DNA of 64,000 nt from Propionibacteriales bacterium. GTDB taxonomy: Bacteria > Actinomycetota > Actinomycetes > Propionibacteriales > Nocardioidaceae. Positions 49,324 to 58,284 of this stretch are shown in pieces (position 1 is the first letter of the stretch; each line of letters begins with the position of its first letter). The stretch lies in contig JAPLCB010000010.1 of assembly GCA_026392455.1 (NCBI GenBank), forward strand, positions 186,001-250,000. The letters are read 5' to 3'. The notes under the pieces are model-generated. The model ran no database searches. It was not told the origin of the DNA and was given only the letters and a program-made list of their open reading frames with translations. Both the position numbers and the translations under genes were made by a program.

Positions 49324-50880
49324 TTGTTCAACACCCTTTCTGATCGTCTGTCCGAGAGCTTCAAGAGCCTCCGTGGCAAGGGCAAGCTCTCCGAGGCCGA
49401 CATCGACGCCACCGCCCGGGAGATCAGGCTGGCCCTGCTCGAGGCCGATGTCGCGCTGCCCGTGGTCAAGGACTTCGTCGCTGCCGTCAAGGAGCGCGCC
49501 CGCGGAGCCGAGGTCAGCGGGGCGCTGAACCCCGCCCAGCAGGTCATCAAGATCGTCAACGAGGAGCTCGTCGGCATCCTCGGCGGTGAGACCCGGCGGC
49601 TGCGGTTCGCGAAGAACCCGCCGACCGTCATCATGCTCGCCGGCCTCCAGGGTGCCGGCAAGACCACCCTGGCCGCGAAGCTCGCGCTCTGGCTCAAGGG
49701 TCAGAACATGTCCCCGATGCTGGTGGCCTGCGACCTGCAGCGGCCGAACGCCGTCCAGCAGCTCCAGGTCAACGGCGAGCGCGCCGGCGTCACGGTCTTC
49801 GCGCCCGAAGCCGGCAACGCCGGCGGAGTCGATCACGGCGGTGACCCGATCGCGGTCGCCCGGGCCGGTGTGGAGGAGGCCCGTCGGACCCTGCACGACG
49901 TGGTCATCATCGACACCGCGGGTCGTCTGGGCATCGACGAGGAGCTGATGCGCCAGGCTGCCGGCATCCGCGACGCGGTCAACCCCGACGAGGTCCTGTT
50001 CGTCGTCGACGCGATGATCGGCCAGGACGCGGTCAACACCGCGCAGGCCTTCCTCGACGGTGTCGGGTACGACGGCGTTGTGCTGACCAAGCTCGACGGC
50101 GACGCCCGCGGTGGAGCCGCCCTGTCGATCGCGAAGATGACCGGTCGCCCGGTGATGTTCGCCTCCAACGGCGAGAAGCTCACCGACTTCGACCTCTTCC
50201 ACCCGGACCGGATGGCCTCGCGGATCCTGGACATGGGTGACCTGCTCACCCTGATCGAGCAGGCCGAGAAGACCTTCGACGCTGACCAGGCTGCGCAGGC
50301 GGCGGCCAAGCTGCAGAGCGGCGACTTCACCCTCGACGACTTCCTGGACCAGATGATGCAGGTCCGCAAGATGGGCTCGCTGACCAAGATGCTCGGGATG
50401 CTGCCGGGGATGGGCCAGTTCCGCGAGCAGCTGGAGAACTTCGACGAGCGCGAGATCGACCGGATCCAGGCGATCATCCAGTCGATGACCCCGCTCGAGC
50501 GGGCCAACCCCAAGATGATCGACGGCTCCCGCCGCTCCCGGATCGCCAAGGGTGCCGGTCGCACCGTGGCCGACGTCAACCAGCTCGTCGACCGCTTCTT
50601 CGAGGCGCGCAAGATGATGGAGCAGATGGCTCGCGGCGGTGGCATGCCCGGGATGCCGGGCTCCCCGGGGATGGCGCTGGGTAAGCGCGCCAAGGCCCGC
50701 CAGGCACCGCAGTCGAAGAAGGGCAAGGGCAAGCGGGTCTCGGGGAACCCGGCGAAGCGGGCCCAGGCCGAGGCCGAGACCCCGGCTGCTCCGGCGGCCA
50801 ACCCGTTCGGGTTGCCCACCGGACCGGAGTCGCCCTTCGACCCGAGCGACCTCCCGGACCTGTCCAAGTACCTGAAGTAG
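49324..50880 (+). CDS. ffh: Signal recognition particle protein Ffh
   Basis: 518 residues. The NG GTPase domain has LAGLQGAGKTTLAAKLA, ACDLQRPNAVQQL, DTAGRLGIDEEL and TKLDGDARGG; the Met-rich M domain binds SRP RNA (MMQVRKMGSLTKMLGMLPGM), then a Lys/Pro-rich tail. TTG at 49324 gives the standard MFNTLSDRL start; an ATG-less frame 27 bases upstream is not needed. No 4.5S RNA gene is recognised nearby. Confidence 0.96.
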   Translation: MFNTLSDRLSESFKSLRGKGKLSEADIDATAREIRLALLEADVALPVVKDFVAAVKERARGAEVSGALNPAQQVIKIVNEELVGILGGETRRLRFAKNPPTVIMLAGLQGAGKTTLAAKLALWLKGQNMSPMLVACDLQRPNAVQQLQVNGERAGVTVFAPEAGNAGGVDHGGDPIAVARAGVEEARRTLHDVVIIDTAGRLGIDEELMRQAAGIRDAVNPDEVLFVVDAMIGQDAVNTAQAFLDGVGYDGVVLTKLDGDARGGAALSIAKMTGRPVMFASNGEKLTDFDLFHPDRMASRILDMGDLLTLIEQAEKTFDADQAAQAAAKLQSGDFTLDDFLDQMMQVRKMGSLTKMLGMLPGMGQFREQLENFDEREIDRIQAIIQSMTPLERANPKMIDGSRRSRIAKGAGRTVADVNQLVDRFFEARKMMEQMARGGGMPGMPGSPGMALGKRAKARQAPQSKKGKGKRVSGNPAKRAQAEAETPAAPAANPFGLPTGPESPFDPSDLPDLSKYLK

Positions 50881-50888
50881 GCCTGCCC

Positions 50889-51971
50889 GTGCCCGCCCTG
50901 AGGTTCCGCGGTCCGGTGCTCCCCGACGGTGAGCCCGCCGACCTGTACGTCGTTGACGGTCACGTCACCTACGAGGCCCAGGCCGGAGCCCAGACCCTCG
51001 CCGAGGGCTGGATCGTGCCGGGCCTGGTCGACGCGCACTGCCACATCGGCCTCGACGACCACGGCGCCACCGACCTCGAGACGGCGGAGGCCCAGGCGAT
51101 CGCGGACCGCGACGGTGGGGCGCTGCTGATCCGTGACTGCGGATCGGCGCAGGACACCCGGTGGGTCCAGGAGCGGCCGGACCTGCCCCGGCTGATCCGG
51201 GCCGGCCGGCACATCGCCCGAAGTCGTCGCTACATCCGCAACTACGCGACCGAGGTCGAGCCCGACGGTCTGGTCGCCGCCGTCGCGCTGGAGGCCGGTC
51301 GCGGAGACGGCTGGGTCAAGCTCGTCGGTGACTGGATCTCGCGGGAGGACGGTGACCTGACGCCGTCGTTCCCGGCCGACGCCTTCACCGCGGCGGTCGA
51401 GGCTGCCCACGCGCACGGTGCCAAGGTCACTGCGCACTGCTTCGGGTACGACGTGCTGCCGGCGCTGATCGCCGCGGGGATCGACTGCATCGAGCACGGG
51501 ACCGGGCTGACCGAGGACCTGATCGCGACGATGGCGGCGAACCGGACCGCGCTGGTGCCAACCGTGATGCAGGTCGACAAGTTCCCCGAGCACGCGGCGG
51601 GCGGGCAGGAGAAGTTTCCGGCGTACGCCGCGACGATGACGGACCTCTACGCCCGTCGCCGGGCCACCGTGATGGCGGCGTACGAGGCCGGTGTCGACCT
51701 GTACGCCGGCTCCGACGGCGGCGGCGTCAGCAAGCACGGGAACCTGGTCGGGGAGATCCTGGCCATGGCCGCGCTCGGAATGCCGCCCGAGTACGCCCTC
51801 GGCGCGGCCAGCTGGCGCGCCCGGGGTTGGTTGGGCTGGAACTCGACGCTCGCGGAAGGCGCGCCCGCCGACTTCGTGGTCTACCCCCGCGATCCGCTCC
51901 GTGACCTCTCCGTTCTCCGCGAGCCCACCTGCATCGTCCTGCGCGGAACCCCGGTCGGTCCCGGCAGGTAG
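50889..51971 (+). CDS. Amidohydrolase family protein
   Basis: 360 residues of the metal-dependent hydrolase superfamily (imidazolonepropionase/prolidase-like branch). The first metal motif is VPGLVDAHCHIGLDD; further ligands are likely in AHGAKVTAHCFG and CIEHGTGL, and the last Asp in AGSDGGG. The substrate is unknown. GTG 8 bases after ffh, so probably cotranscribed. Confidence 0.85.
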   Translation: MPALRFRGPVLPDGEPADLYVVDGHVTYEAQAGAQTLAEGWIVPGLVDAHCHIGLDDHGATDLETAEAQAIADRDGGALLIRDCGSAQDTRWVQERPDLPRLIRAGRHIARSRRYIRNYATEVEPDGLVAAVALEAGRGDGWVKLVGDWISREDGDLTPSFPADAFTAAVEAAHAHGAKVTAHCFGYDVLPALIAAGIDCIEHGTGLTEDLIATMAANRTALVPTVMQVDKFPEHAAGGQEKFPAYAATMTDLYARRRATVMAAYEAGVDLYAGSDGGGVSKHGNLVGEILAMAALGMPPEYALGAASWRARGWLGWNSTLAEGAPADFVVYPRDPLRDLSVLREPTCIVLRGTPVGPGR

Positions 51972-51986
51972 GCAGCGGTCCGACCC

Positions 51987-52016
51987 GATTTCTACCCACC
52001 GATGATCTCTGGCAGA
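51987..52016 (+). promoter_or_regulatory. rpsP promoter-region motif shared with rplS
   Basis: GATTTCT, 10 bases, then GATCTCTGGCAGA. The same arrangement with identical spacing is at 57672-57701 ahead of rplS. CAGAAT at its end could be a -10 box. The remaining 132 bases to the rpsP GTG form a long leader. Confidence 0.55.
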
Positions 52017-52148
52017 ATGACCCGCTGAGTCTCAGGCAGGTCGGCCCCTCTCAGCCGGAATGTCCGAGCCCCCTCGAGTTACCGCTCCTGGTCCCCACCT
52101 GGAACCGGTGCTCACCCATTCCAGAACTCGCAAGGAGACACCACAAAC

Positions 52149-52703
52149 GTGGCCGTCAAGATTCGTTTGAAGCGCATGGGCAAGATCCGTCAGCCGTACT
52201 ACCGGGTGGTCGTCGTCGACTCCCGGAAGAAGCGGGACGGTCGTGTCATCGAGGAGATCGGCAAGTACCACCCCAAGGAGGAGCCCTCGTTCATCGAGAT
52301 CACCTCCGACCGGGCGCAGTACTGGCTGGGCGTCGGCGCGCAGCCGAGCGAGGCCGTCGAGGCCATCCTCAAGATCACCGGTGACTGGCAGACGTTCAAG
52401 GGCCTCCCGGGTGCCGAGGGCACCCTGCGGGTCGCCGAGCCGAAGCGCGACAAGACCGAGATCTTCAACGAGGCCCTCAAGGACGCGGCGAACGAGCCGA
52501 AGCGTGAGGCCGTGACGAAGAAGAAGGCTGCCGAGAAGAAGGTCGAGGAGCCCGCAGCAGAGGCTCCCGCCGAGGCGCCTGCTGACGAGGCTCCGGCTGC
52601 CGACGCCGCTGCCGACGAGGCTCCGGTCGCTGACGCTGCTGCTGAGGCTCCGGCCGCTGACGCTGACGCTGCTGCTGAGGCTCCGGCCGAGACCGAGGCC
52701 TGA
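52149..52703 (+). CDS. rpsP: 30S ribosomal protein S16 with long acidic tail
   Basis: 184 residues. The S16 fold is complete in the first 110 ([48 protein letters not shown]). The last 70 are Ala/Glu/Asp/Pro repeats ([20 protein letters not shown]), much longer than the roughly 80-90 residues of E. coli S16; such tails occur in other Actinobacteria. GTG at 52149 with AAGGAG upstream. First gene of the rpsP-khpA-rimM group. Confidence 0.95.
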   Translation: MAVKIRLKRMGKIRQPYYRVVVVDSRKKRDGRVIEEIGKYHPKEEPSFIEITSDRAQYWLGVGAQPSEAVEAILKITGDWQTFKGLPGAEGTLRVAEPKRDKTEIFNEALKDAANEPKREAVTKKKAAEKKVEEPAAEAPAEAPADEAPAADAAADEAPVADAAAEAPAADADAAAEAPAETEA

Positions 52704-52707
52704 GCGC

Positions 52708-52950
52708 ATGCTCGCCGAAGCGCTCGAGCACCTGGTCCGTGGCGTCGTCGACAACCCCGACGACGTCTCGGTCAAGGACAAGCAGCTGCGTCGTGGTTCG
52801 ATCCTCGAGGTCCGAGTGCACCCGTCCGACCTGGGCAAGGTGATCGGCCGCAACGGTCGGACCGCCACCGCCTTCCGGACCGTCGTCTCGGCCCTCGCGG
52901 GCCGCGGCGGTGCGCGGGTGGACTTCGTCGACGTAGACCGTCGTCGCTGA
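52708..52950 (+). CDS. khpA: KhpA-type KH-domain RNA-binding protein
   Basis: 80 residues: a single KH domain with the GxxG loop VIGRNGRTATAFRTV. It usually pairs with KhpB to bind mRNAs and affect cell elongation. Starts 4 bases after rpsP. Confidence 0.93.
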   Translation: MLAEALEHLVRGVVDNPDDVSVKDKQLRRGSILEVRVHPSDLGKVIGRNGRTATAFRTVVSALAGRGGARVDFVDVDRRR

Positions 52951-52975
52951 CGGCAGCGCAGCGGCAGGCCGTTCG

Positions 52976-53515
52976 GTGACGTCTGAGACGATCGTCGTCG
53001 GTCGGATCGGCCGGCCGCACGGCATCAAGGGCGAGGTCTCGGTAGAGCCTCGTACCGATGAGCCCGACCGTCGGTTCGCCGACGGAGCAGTACTGAAGTC
53101 TGAGAACAAGCGGCCCGGTGCTCCGGGTCCTGCGCACCTGACGGTGCTCGGGACCCGGTGGCACTCGGGCCGCTTGCTCGTCCGCTTCCAGGAGATCCCT
53201 GACCGCAACGCGGCCGAGGTCGCCCGCGGCACCGTCCTGTCGATCGTCCTCGACCCCGACGAGCGCCCCGAGGACCCCGAGGAGTTCTACGACCACCAGC
53301 TGGTCGGACTCGCGGTCCTCACCACCGACGGCCGTGCCGTCGGGACCCTCAAGGAGATCGTCCACGGCTCCGCTCAGGACCTGCTCGTGGTCGGGACCGA
53401 CGGTGCCGACGTCCTGGTGCCGTTCGTCAGCGAGCTCGTTCCGGTGGTGGACGTACCCGGGGGCCGGATCCTCGTCGAGGACCTCCCCGGCCTGCTGACC
53501 GATCTGGCTGATTAG
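52976..53515 (+). CDS. rimM: 16S rRNA processing protein RimM
   Basis: 179 residues. IVVGRIGRPHGIKGEVSVEP opens the N-terminal barrel; the PRC-barrel half begins at EEFYDHQLVGLAVLT and ends PGGRILVEDLPGLL. GTG start at 52976. Its usual partner trmD is displaced 2.9 kb downstream by amt3 and fic. Confidence 0.94.
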   Translation: MTSETIVVGRIGRPHGIKGEVSVEPRTDEPDRRFADGAVLKSENKRPGAPGPAHLTVLGTRWHSGRLLVRFQEIPDRNAAEVARGTVLSIVLDPDERPEDPEEFYDHQLVGLAVLTTDGRAVGTLKEIVHGSAQDLLVVGTDGADVLVPFVSELVPVVDVPGGRILVEDLPGLLTDLAD

Positions 53516-53598
53516 TCGCTCCGGGGTTGGTGCCCCACCTCACATCGGCGTGCCTGCGGTGTGAGGGTTTACCGGCACGCAACCGGACAGGCGCCTCT

Positions 53599-53636
53599 GT
53601 AACCGCCGCGAAACACGAGTCGGGGTTTCGCGAAAT
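53599..53636 (+). promoter_or_regulatory. GlnR-type box ahead of amt3
   Basis: GTAAC-6 nt-GAAAC at 53599-53614 matches the GlnR consensus exactly; one 22-bp turn later CGGGG-6 nt-GAAAT is a degenerate second copy. It is 95 bases before the amt3 start. The remainder of 53516-53730 holds only the leader. Confidence 0.7.
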
Positions 53637-53730
53637 CAGCCTTCAGCAAGATCTCAGGCAACAGAGGTCGCCAACGGTGGTGACCGCTCTGGGTCGCCTT
53701 GTGGCCCTCACCTCCTGAGGAGATTCTTCG

Positions 53731-55020
53731 ATGGACCTTTCATCTGCATGGCTGCTGCTCTCGGCAGCCCTGGTGCTATTCATGACGCCAGGCCTGGCGT
53801 TCTTCTACGGGGGCCTGGTCAAGTCGAAGAGCGTCATCTCGATGATGATGCTGAGCTTCGGCTCCATCGGGCTCGTCGGCGTGCTCTGGATCCTGTTCGG
53901 GTTCAATGCGTCCTTCGTCGACGGCACCAGTGCCACCGACTGGATCCCCGGCGTCCTCGGTGACGCCTTCTCCGACTTCGGCATGCAGAACGCAGCCGAG
54001 GCGGCCTTCGGCGGTGGGGGTGAACTCACCCTCGCGGGCGTGGTCTTCGGCGCAACGTTCGCCATCATCACCGTGGCGCTGATCTCTGGTGCCATCGCCG
54101 ACCGTGCCCGGTTCTGGCCCTGGATGATCTTCGCGGGTCTGTTCGCCACGCTGGTCTACTTCCCGGTCGCTGCCTGGGTCTTCGCGTTCACGGTGGACGA
54201 CAAGGGCGTGCCGACCTTCACGGGTTGGGTCGGACAGCTCGGTGCTGACATGGGCCTCGACGCCAGCACGATCGACTTCGCCGGCGGAACCGCCGTGCAC
54301 ATCAACGCTGGTGCTGCTGCGCTGGCGCTGGCGCTGGTCCTCGGCAAGCGCAAGGTCGGTTTCTCCAAGGAGGAAGCGCAGCCGCACAACGTTCCGCTGG
54401 TCCTCATCGGCACGGCGATCCTGTGGTTCGGCTGGTTCGGTTTCAACGGTGGCGCGACCATGGCGACCGGCGTTGCCGGAACCAACGGCTCGGTGGGCCT
54501 GATCTACCTCAACACGCTCGTCGCACCGGCCGCCGCGCTGGTGGGCTGGATCGTCGTCGAGCACTTCAAGGAGGGCAAGGCCACGGCTGTCGGTGCTGCC
54601 TCCGGGATCGTGGCTGGTCTGGTCGCGATCACGCCGGCCTGTGCCAACATCTCGCCGCTCTGGGCGATCCTGCTCGGCCTCATCGCTGGTGCGGTCTGCT
54701 GCTTCGCGATCGACCTGAAGTACAAGATCGGCGTCGACGACACCCTGGACGTCGTGGGTATCCACCTCGTCGCCGGCTTCATCGGGACGCTGTCGTTGGG
54801 CTTCTTCGCCTACAACACGGGTCTCTTCGACGGTGGCAACATCGATCAGCTGGTCGTCCAGGCGATCCCGGCGTTCGCCATCGCGGCGTACTCCTTCACG
54901 GTGGCGTTCATCCTCGGCAAGGTCATCGATCTGACGATCGGTTTCCGCGCCAAGGAGGAGGACGAGATCGCGGGTATCGACCTCGCGCTCCACGGTCCGG
55001 CGGGCTACGCCCTGGACTGA
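53731..55020 (+). CDS. Ammonium transporter 3
   Basis: 429 residues. Twin pore histidines are His190 (GGTAVHINAG) and His345 (LDVVGIHLVAG). It is more distant from Amt1/Amt2 than they are from each other, for example LAFFYGGLVKSKSVISMMML and QPHNVPLVLIGTAILWFGWF. No glnK follows; a strong hairpin ends it. GAGGAG precedes the ATG. It sits inside the otherwise conserved rimM-trmD gap and has its own GlnR-type box. Confidence 0.95.
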   Translation: MDLSSAWLLLSAALVLFMTPGLAFFYGGLVKSKSVISMMMLSFGSIGLVGVLWILFGFNASFVDGTSATDWIPGVLGDAFSDFGMQNAAEAAFGGGGELTLAGVVFGATFAIITVALISGAIADRARFWPWMIFAGLFATLVYFPVAAWVFAFTVDDKGVPTFTGWVGQLGADMGLDASTIDFAGGTAVHINAGAAALALALVLGKRKVGFSKEEAQPHNVPLVLIGTAILWFGWFGFNGGATMATGVAGTNGSVGLIYLNTLVAPAAALVGWIVVEHFKEGKATAVGAASGIVAGLVAITPACANISPLWAILLGLIAGAVCCFAIDLKYKIGVDDTLDVVGIHLVAGFIGTLSLGFFAYNTGLFDGGNIDQLVVQAIPAFAIAAYSFTVAFILGKVIDLTIGFRAKEEDEIAGIDLALHGPAGYALD

Positions 55021-55034
55021 TCCGCCTGCGTCAT

Positions 55035-55074
55035 CAGCTGAGCCCGTCCCGGTCCGCCGGGGCGGGCTCAGCTG
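55035..55074. terminator. Bidirectional hairpin between amt3 and fic
   Basis: 16-bp stem (55035-55050 with 55059-55074, one G-T pair; arms begin CAGCTGAGCCCG), 8-base loop, between convergent genes. Confidence 0.8.
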
Positions 55075-55090
55075 CGTCCCGGCGGACCAG

Positions 55091-56341
55091 CTACGCGGAG
55101 TTGGTCGAGCGGCGCTCGACCTGGCCGGGGTTCTGCAGGCCGTTCTCGTGGATCCGTACGTCGAGGTCGCGGATCTCGTCGAGGACGTCCCGGGCGATCC
55201 AGACCGGTGTGCGCCGGGTCCGCGACAACCGGCTGAGCACGGCGGCCCCCTCCAGCCGGTCGATGCTCTCCCGCGCGGTGGTCTCGTCGATCCCCAGGAG
55301 GTCGACGACCGCGGGCACGGTCACGAACGGGTGCTCGGTGACCGCGTCCAGGAGCCGGTAGAGCGGTGTCCCCGGGGCCGTGGCGACCGGGGAGTCCTGC
55401 CACCGTGCGCGGATCGCCTGGAGGTTCTCGGCCGCCCGCCACGACTCCGCGGTCGCCAGGTGCGTCGCCGAGGACAACATCGCGATCAGTGTTGACGCGG
55501 TGCCGTTGCGGTAGTCCTCGAGGGCGTCGAAGTAGCGCTGCCGGTGACCCACCAGGGCGGACGCGATCGGGGCGGTCAGGTGTCGGGTGGTCCGGCGGTG
55601 GCGCAGCACCGAGTGGATCAGGGCCCGGCCGATCCTGCCGTTGCCGTCGACGAACGGATGGATCGACTCGAACTGGGCGTGCACGATCGCGGCCTGGACG
55701 ACGGCCGGAAGGTCGGTGCGGTTGGCGAACGCGAACAAGTCCTCGAGGTACTCGGCCACGGTTCCCGGCGGGGGCGGTACGTACAGCGCGCCGATCGGGG
55801 CGTAGTCGCTCCCGCTGATCCAGTTCTGCACGGTCCGGAACTTCCCGGCGCGCTCCTGCTCGTCGGGGTTGCGTCGGAAGAGCTCCTGGTGAGCGGTGAG
55901 CAGGGCCTCGGGACGGATCCTGCGGTGCGTGTCGGTGTCGGTGATCATCCGCCCGATCGCTGCGGTCGCCGACGCCACCGCGACCCCGGTCGCGTTGGCC
56001 CGGACGCCGATCACCGCCCGGCCGTAGTCGGTCAGGTCGGCCTCGAGGTTCTCGATCTTCGAGGAGGCGACGGCCTCGGTGCGCAGCAGCATGTGGTTGA
56101 GCGCAGCCAGGGTCCGGCCGTGGACGAGGTCGAGGTTGCTGAGGTCACCAGCGCTGGCGTTGGCCATGGCAGCCAGCGGCCGGTCGGCGGTGAAGGTGAG
56201 GTCGCGGATCTTCGGCGGCAGCGAGACCGTGACCTCACGCAGCCGGCGAGCTTCGCGCGGACCCTGGGCCACCCGCTGCTGCCAGCTGCGGACCTCGTGT
56301 CCGTGCGGCGGCCAGTCCGTCGTCCGCTCGGTGTCGCTCAC
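55091..56341 (-). CDS. Fic-domain protein, self-inhibited class II type
   Basis: 416 residues. The Fic motif [14 protein letters not shown] is intact, with the catalytic His and anion-binding Asn/Arg for AMP transfer to protein hydroxyls. Before it, SSKIEN fits the inhibitory [S/T]xxxE[G/N] helix, placing inhibition in the same chain. A helix-turn-helix-like C-terminal region ([20 protein letters not shown]) follows. GTG at 56341. It is divergent from trmD by 65 bases and unrelated in function to its ribosomal neighbours. No separate antitoxin gene is visible. Target unknown. Confidence 0.88.
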   Translation of the reverse strand: MSDTERTTDWPPHGHEVRSWQQRVAQGPREARRLREVTVSLPPKIRDLTFTADRPLAAMANASAGDLSNLDLVHGRTLAALNHMLLRTEAVASSKIENLEADLTDYGRAVIGVRANATGVAVASATAAIGRMITDTDTHRRIRPEALLTAHQELFRRNPDEQERAGKFRTVQNWISGSDYAPIGALYVPPPPGTVAEYLEDLFAFANRTDLPAVVQAAIVHAQFESIHPFVDGNGRIGRALIHSVLRHRRTTRHLTAPIASALVGHRQRYFDALEDYRNGTASTLIAMLSSATHLATAESWRAAENLQAIRARWQDSPVATAPGTPLYRLLDAVTEHPFVTVPAVVDLLGIDETTARESIDRLEGAAVLSRLSRTRRTPVWIARDVLDEIRDLDVRIHENGLQNPGQVERRSTNSA

Positions 56342-56406
56342 CGGACCATCGTCGCAGGAACGCCCTAGGGTGTGGGCAGCATCGATCGATCCCGAGGAGG
56401 GCAGCC

Positions 56407-57561
56407 GTGCGTATCGACGTGGTCTCGATCTTTCCTGGTTACCTGGCGCCGCTCGAGCTCTCGTTGCCCGGCAAGGCCCGGGACAAGGGACTGCTGGACA
56501 TCGAGGTCCACGACCTGCGCAGCTGGACGACGGACAAGCACCACACCGTCGACGACACCCCGTACGGCGGTGGTGCCGGGATGGTGATGAAGCCGGAGCC
56601 CTGGGGAGCGGCGCTGGACGCCGTCGCTCCGGACGGTGCCGTCCTGGTGGTGCCGACACCCTCCGGGGTCCCGTTCAGCCAGTCTCTGGCCGAGGAGCTC
56701 TCGCGCAAGCCGCACCTGGTCTTCGCCTGCGGTCGCTACGAAGGCATCGACCAACGCGTCCTCGACGATGCGGCGCAGCGGTTCGAGGTGCGGGAGATCT
56801 CGTTGGGCGACTACGTCCTCAACGGCGGGGAAGTGGCTGCCCTGGCGATCATCGAGGCCGTGGTCCGGTTGATCCCCGGTTTCATGGGCAACGCCGAGTC
56901 CCTGGTCGAGGAGTCCCACGCCGACGGGCTGCTCGAGTACCCGGTCTACACCAAGCCGTCGTCCTGGCGCGGGCACGACGTCCCCGACGTGCTGCTGTCG
57001 GGGGACCACGGCCGGATCGCGGCCTGGCGCCGGACCCGCTCCGAGGAGCGCACCGCCGAGCGTCGTCCCGACCTCCGGCACCCCTCGCGCGTCCAGGGTG
57101 GGCGGGAGGTCCGGCTGGCCGTCCCCTCGGACGCGGGGGAGGTCCTCACCCTCCAACGGGCGTGCTGGGTCCAGGAGCAGCAGGCGAACCCGGACGCGAC
57201 CATCGCGGCGCTCAGCGAGTCCTTCGAGGACGTCGCCGGGTGGCTGGCCACCGACACCGTCCTGGTCGTCCGCGCGGCCGGGCGGCTGGTCGGCGCAGTG
57301 CGGGCCACGATGCACGGGACCACCTGGGACATCGGCCGGCTGATGGTCGCGCCGGATCTCCAGGGTCGTGGTGTCGGTCGTGCGCTGCTGGCCGAGATCG
57401 AGTCCCTGGCGCCTGCGTCGGCGACGGACTTCGAGCTCTTCACCGGCGCCGGGAGCGAGCGGAACCAACGGATGTACAAGAAGGCCGGCTACCGGCTCGC
57501 GGGCGGGGCCGAGCCCGGGGTGGTCAGGCTGACCAAGAAGAGCCGCTCGTTCGCCGGTTGA
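56407..57561 (+). CDS. trmD: tRNA (guanine37-N1)-methyltransferase fused to a GNAT acetyltransferase domain
   Basis: 384 residues against about 230-260 for ordinary TrmD. Residues 1 to about 235 are complete Trm[44 protein letters not shown] and the SPOUT knot [10 protein letters not shown] (133-142). From about 240 a GNAT domain follows: [20 protein letters not shown] carries the acetyl-CoA loop (Q-RGVG near 319), ending [12 protein letters not shown]. The reading frame is continuous. TrmD makes m1G37 to prevent frameshifting; the substrate of the GNAT part is unknown. GTG start. Confidence 0.9.
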   Translation: MRIDVVSIFPGYLAPLELSLPGKARDKGLLDIEVHDLRSWTTDKHHTVDDTPYGGGAGMVMKPEPWGAALDAVAPDGAVLVVPTPSGVPFSQSLAEELSRKPHLVFACGRYEGIDQRVLDDAAQRFEVREISLGDYVLNGGEVAALAIIEAVVRLIPGFMGNAESLVEESHADGLLEYPVYTKPSSWRGHDVPDVLLSGDHGRIAAWRRTRSEERTAERRPDLRHPSRVQGGREVRLAVPSDAGEVLTLQRACWVQEQQANPDATIAALSESFEDVAGWLATDTVLVVRAAGRLVGAVRATMHGTTWDIGRLMVAPDLQGRGVGRALLAEIESLAPASATDFELFTGAGSERNQRMYKKAGYRLAGGAEPGVVRLTKKSRSFAG

Positions 57562-57877
57562 GGTCCCAGCAGCGCCTCGACGGGTTCTCGGGTCACGGCG
57601 TGGACCGCCGCCTCCGCCCCGTTCGCCGGTGCCGGGCACCTGGCCGGGACCGTCGAACCGGCCCCGTCGTGGATTTCTCCCGCGGAGCGATCTCTGGCAG
57701 ACTTCCTCCTTGGCCCAGTCGGCCACGATCGCCCGCTTGAACTTCGGAGTCGGGGATCTGCGTGAGCACCTGCCACAGGGGGCGCAGCGCACCGGCCAGC
57801 TCCACGGAGCACCTGAGCCCGCCCAACCATCATCACTACACTCCGCGGCTGACCTGTGGCGATCGCGAGGAGACATC
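57562..57877 (+). promoter_or_regulatory. 316-base trmD-rplS gap with rplS promoter motif and leader
   Basis: No gene is supported. GATTTCT-N10-GATCTCTGGCAGA at 57672-57701 duplicates the motif ahead of rpsP. GGTGCC-G-GGCACC at 57628-57640 is a 13-base perfect palindrome. The 176 bases after the motif form an unusually long rplS leader; an autoregulatory RNA is possible but no known leader was recognised. Confidence 0.5.
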
Positions 57878-58228
57878 ATGACCAACGTCATCGACGCCCT
57901 GTCCGCTGCCTCGCTGCGCAGCGACGTCCCCGCCTTCCGGGCCGGCGACACCATCAAGGTCCACGTCAAGGTCGTGGAGGGCAACCGCTCCCGCGTCCAG
58001 GTGTTCCAGGGTGTCGTCCTGCGGGTCCAGGGTTCCGGCATCGGCCGTACCTTCACCGTTCGCAAGGTCTCCTTCGGGGTCGGCGTCGAGCGGACCTTCC
58101 CGCTGAACTCCCCGATCTTCGAGCAGATCGAGATCGTCACCCGTGGTGACGTGCGTCGCGCCAAGCTGTACTACCTGCGCAACCTGCGCGGCAAGGCCGC
58201 CAAGATCAAGGAGCGCCGCGAGTTCTGA
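57878..58228 (+). CDS. rplS: 50S ribosomal protein L19
   Basis: 116 residues. [40 protein letters not shown] and the C-terminal [20 protein letters not shown] are standard. ATG at 57878 with GAGGAG 7 bases upstream. Confidence 0.97.
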   Translation: MTNVIDALSAASLRSDVPAFRAGDTIKVHVKVVEGNRSRVQVFQGVVLRVQGSGIGRTFTVRKVSFGVGVERTFPLNSPIFEQIEIVTRGDVRRAKLYYLRNLRGKAAKIKERREF

Positions 58229-58284
58229 GCGCCAGCACGCTTCTGAATCATCAGGGTGTTGTGACTCGACGTTAGGCTCCGGAC

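Noticed and set aside
53527-53718. 63-codon frame ahead of amt3
   Set aside because: It covers the GlnR-type box and leader, has no ribosome binding site and shows no protein-like pattern; treated as non-coding.
57629-57877. N-terminal extension of L19
   Set aside because: L19 begins normally at ATG 57878 with a clear binding site; the upstream frame overlaps the shared promoter-region motif.
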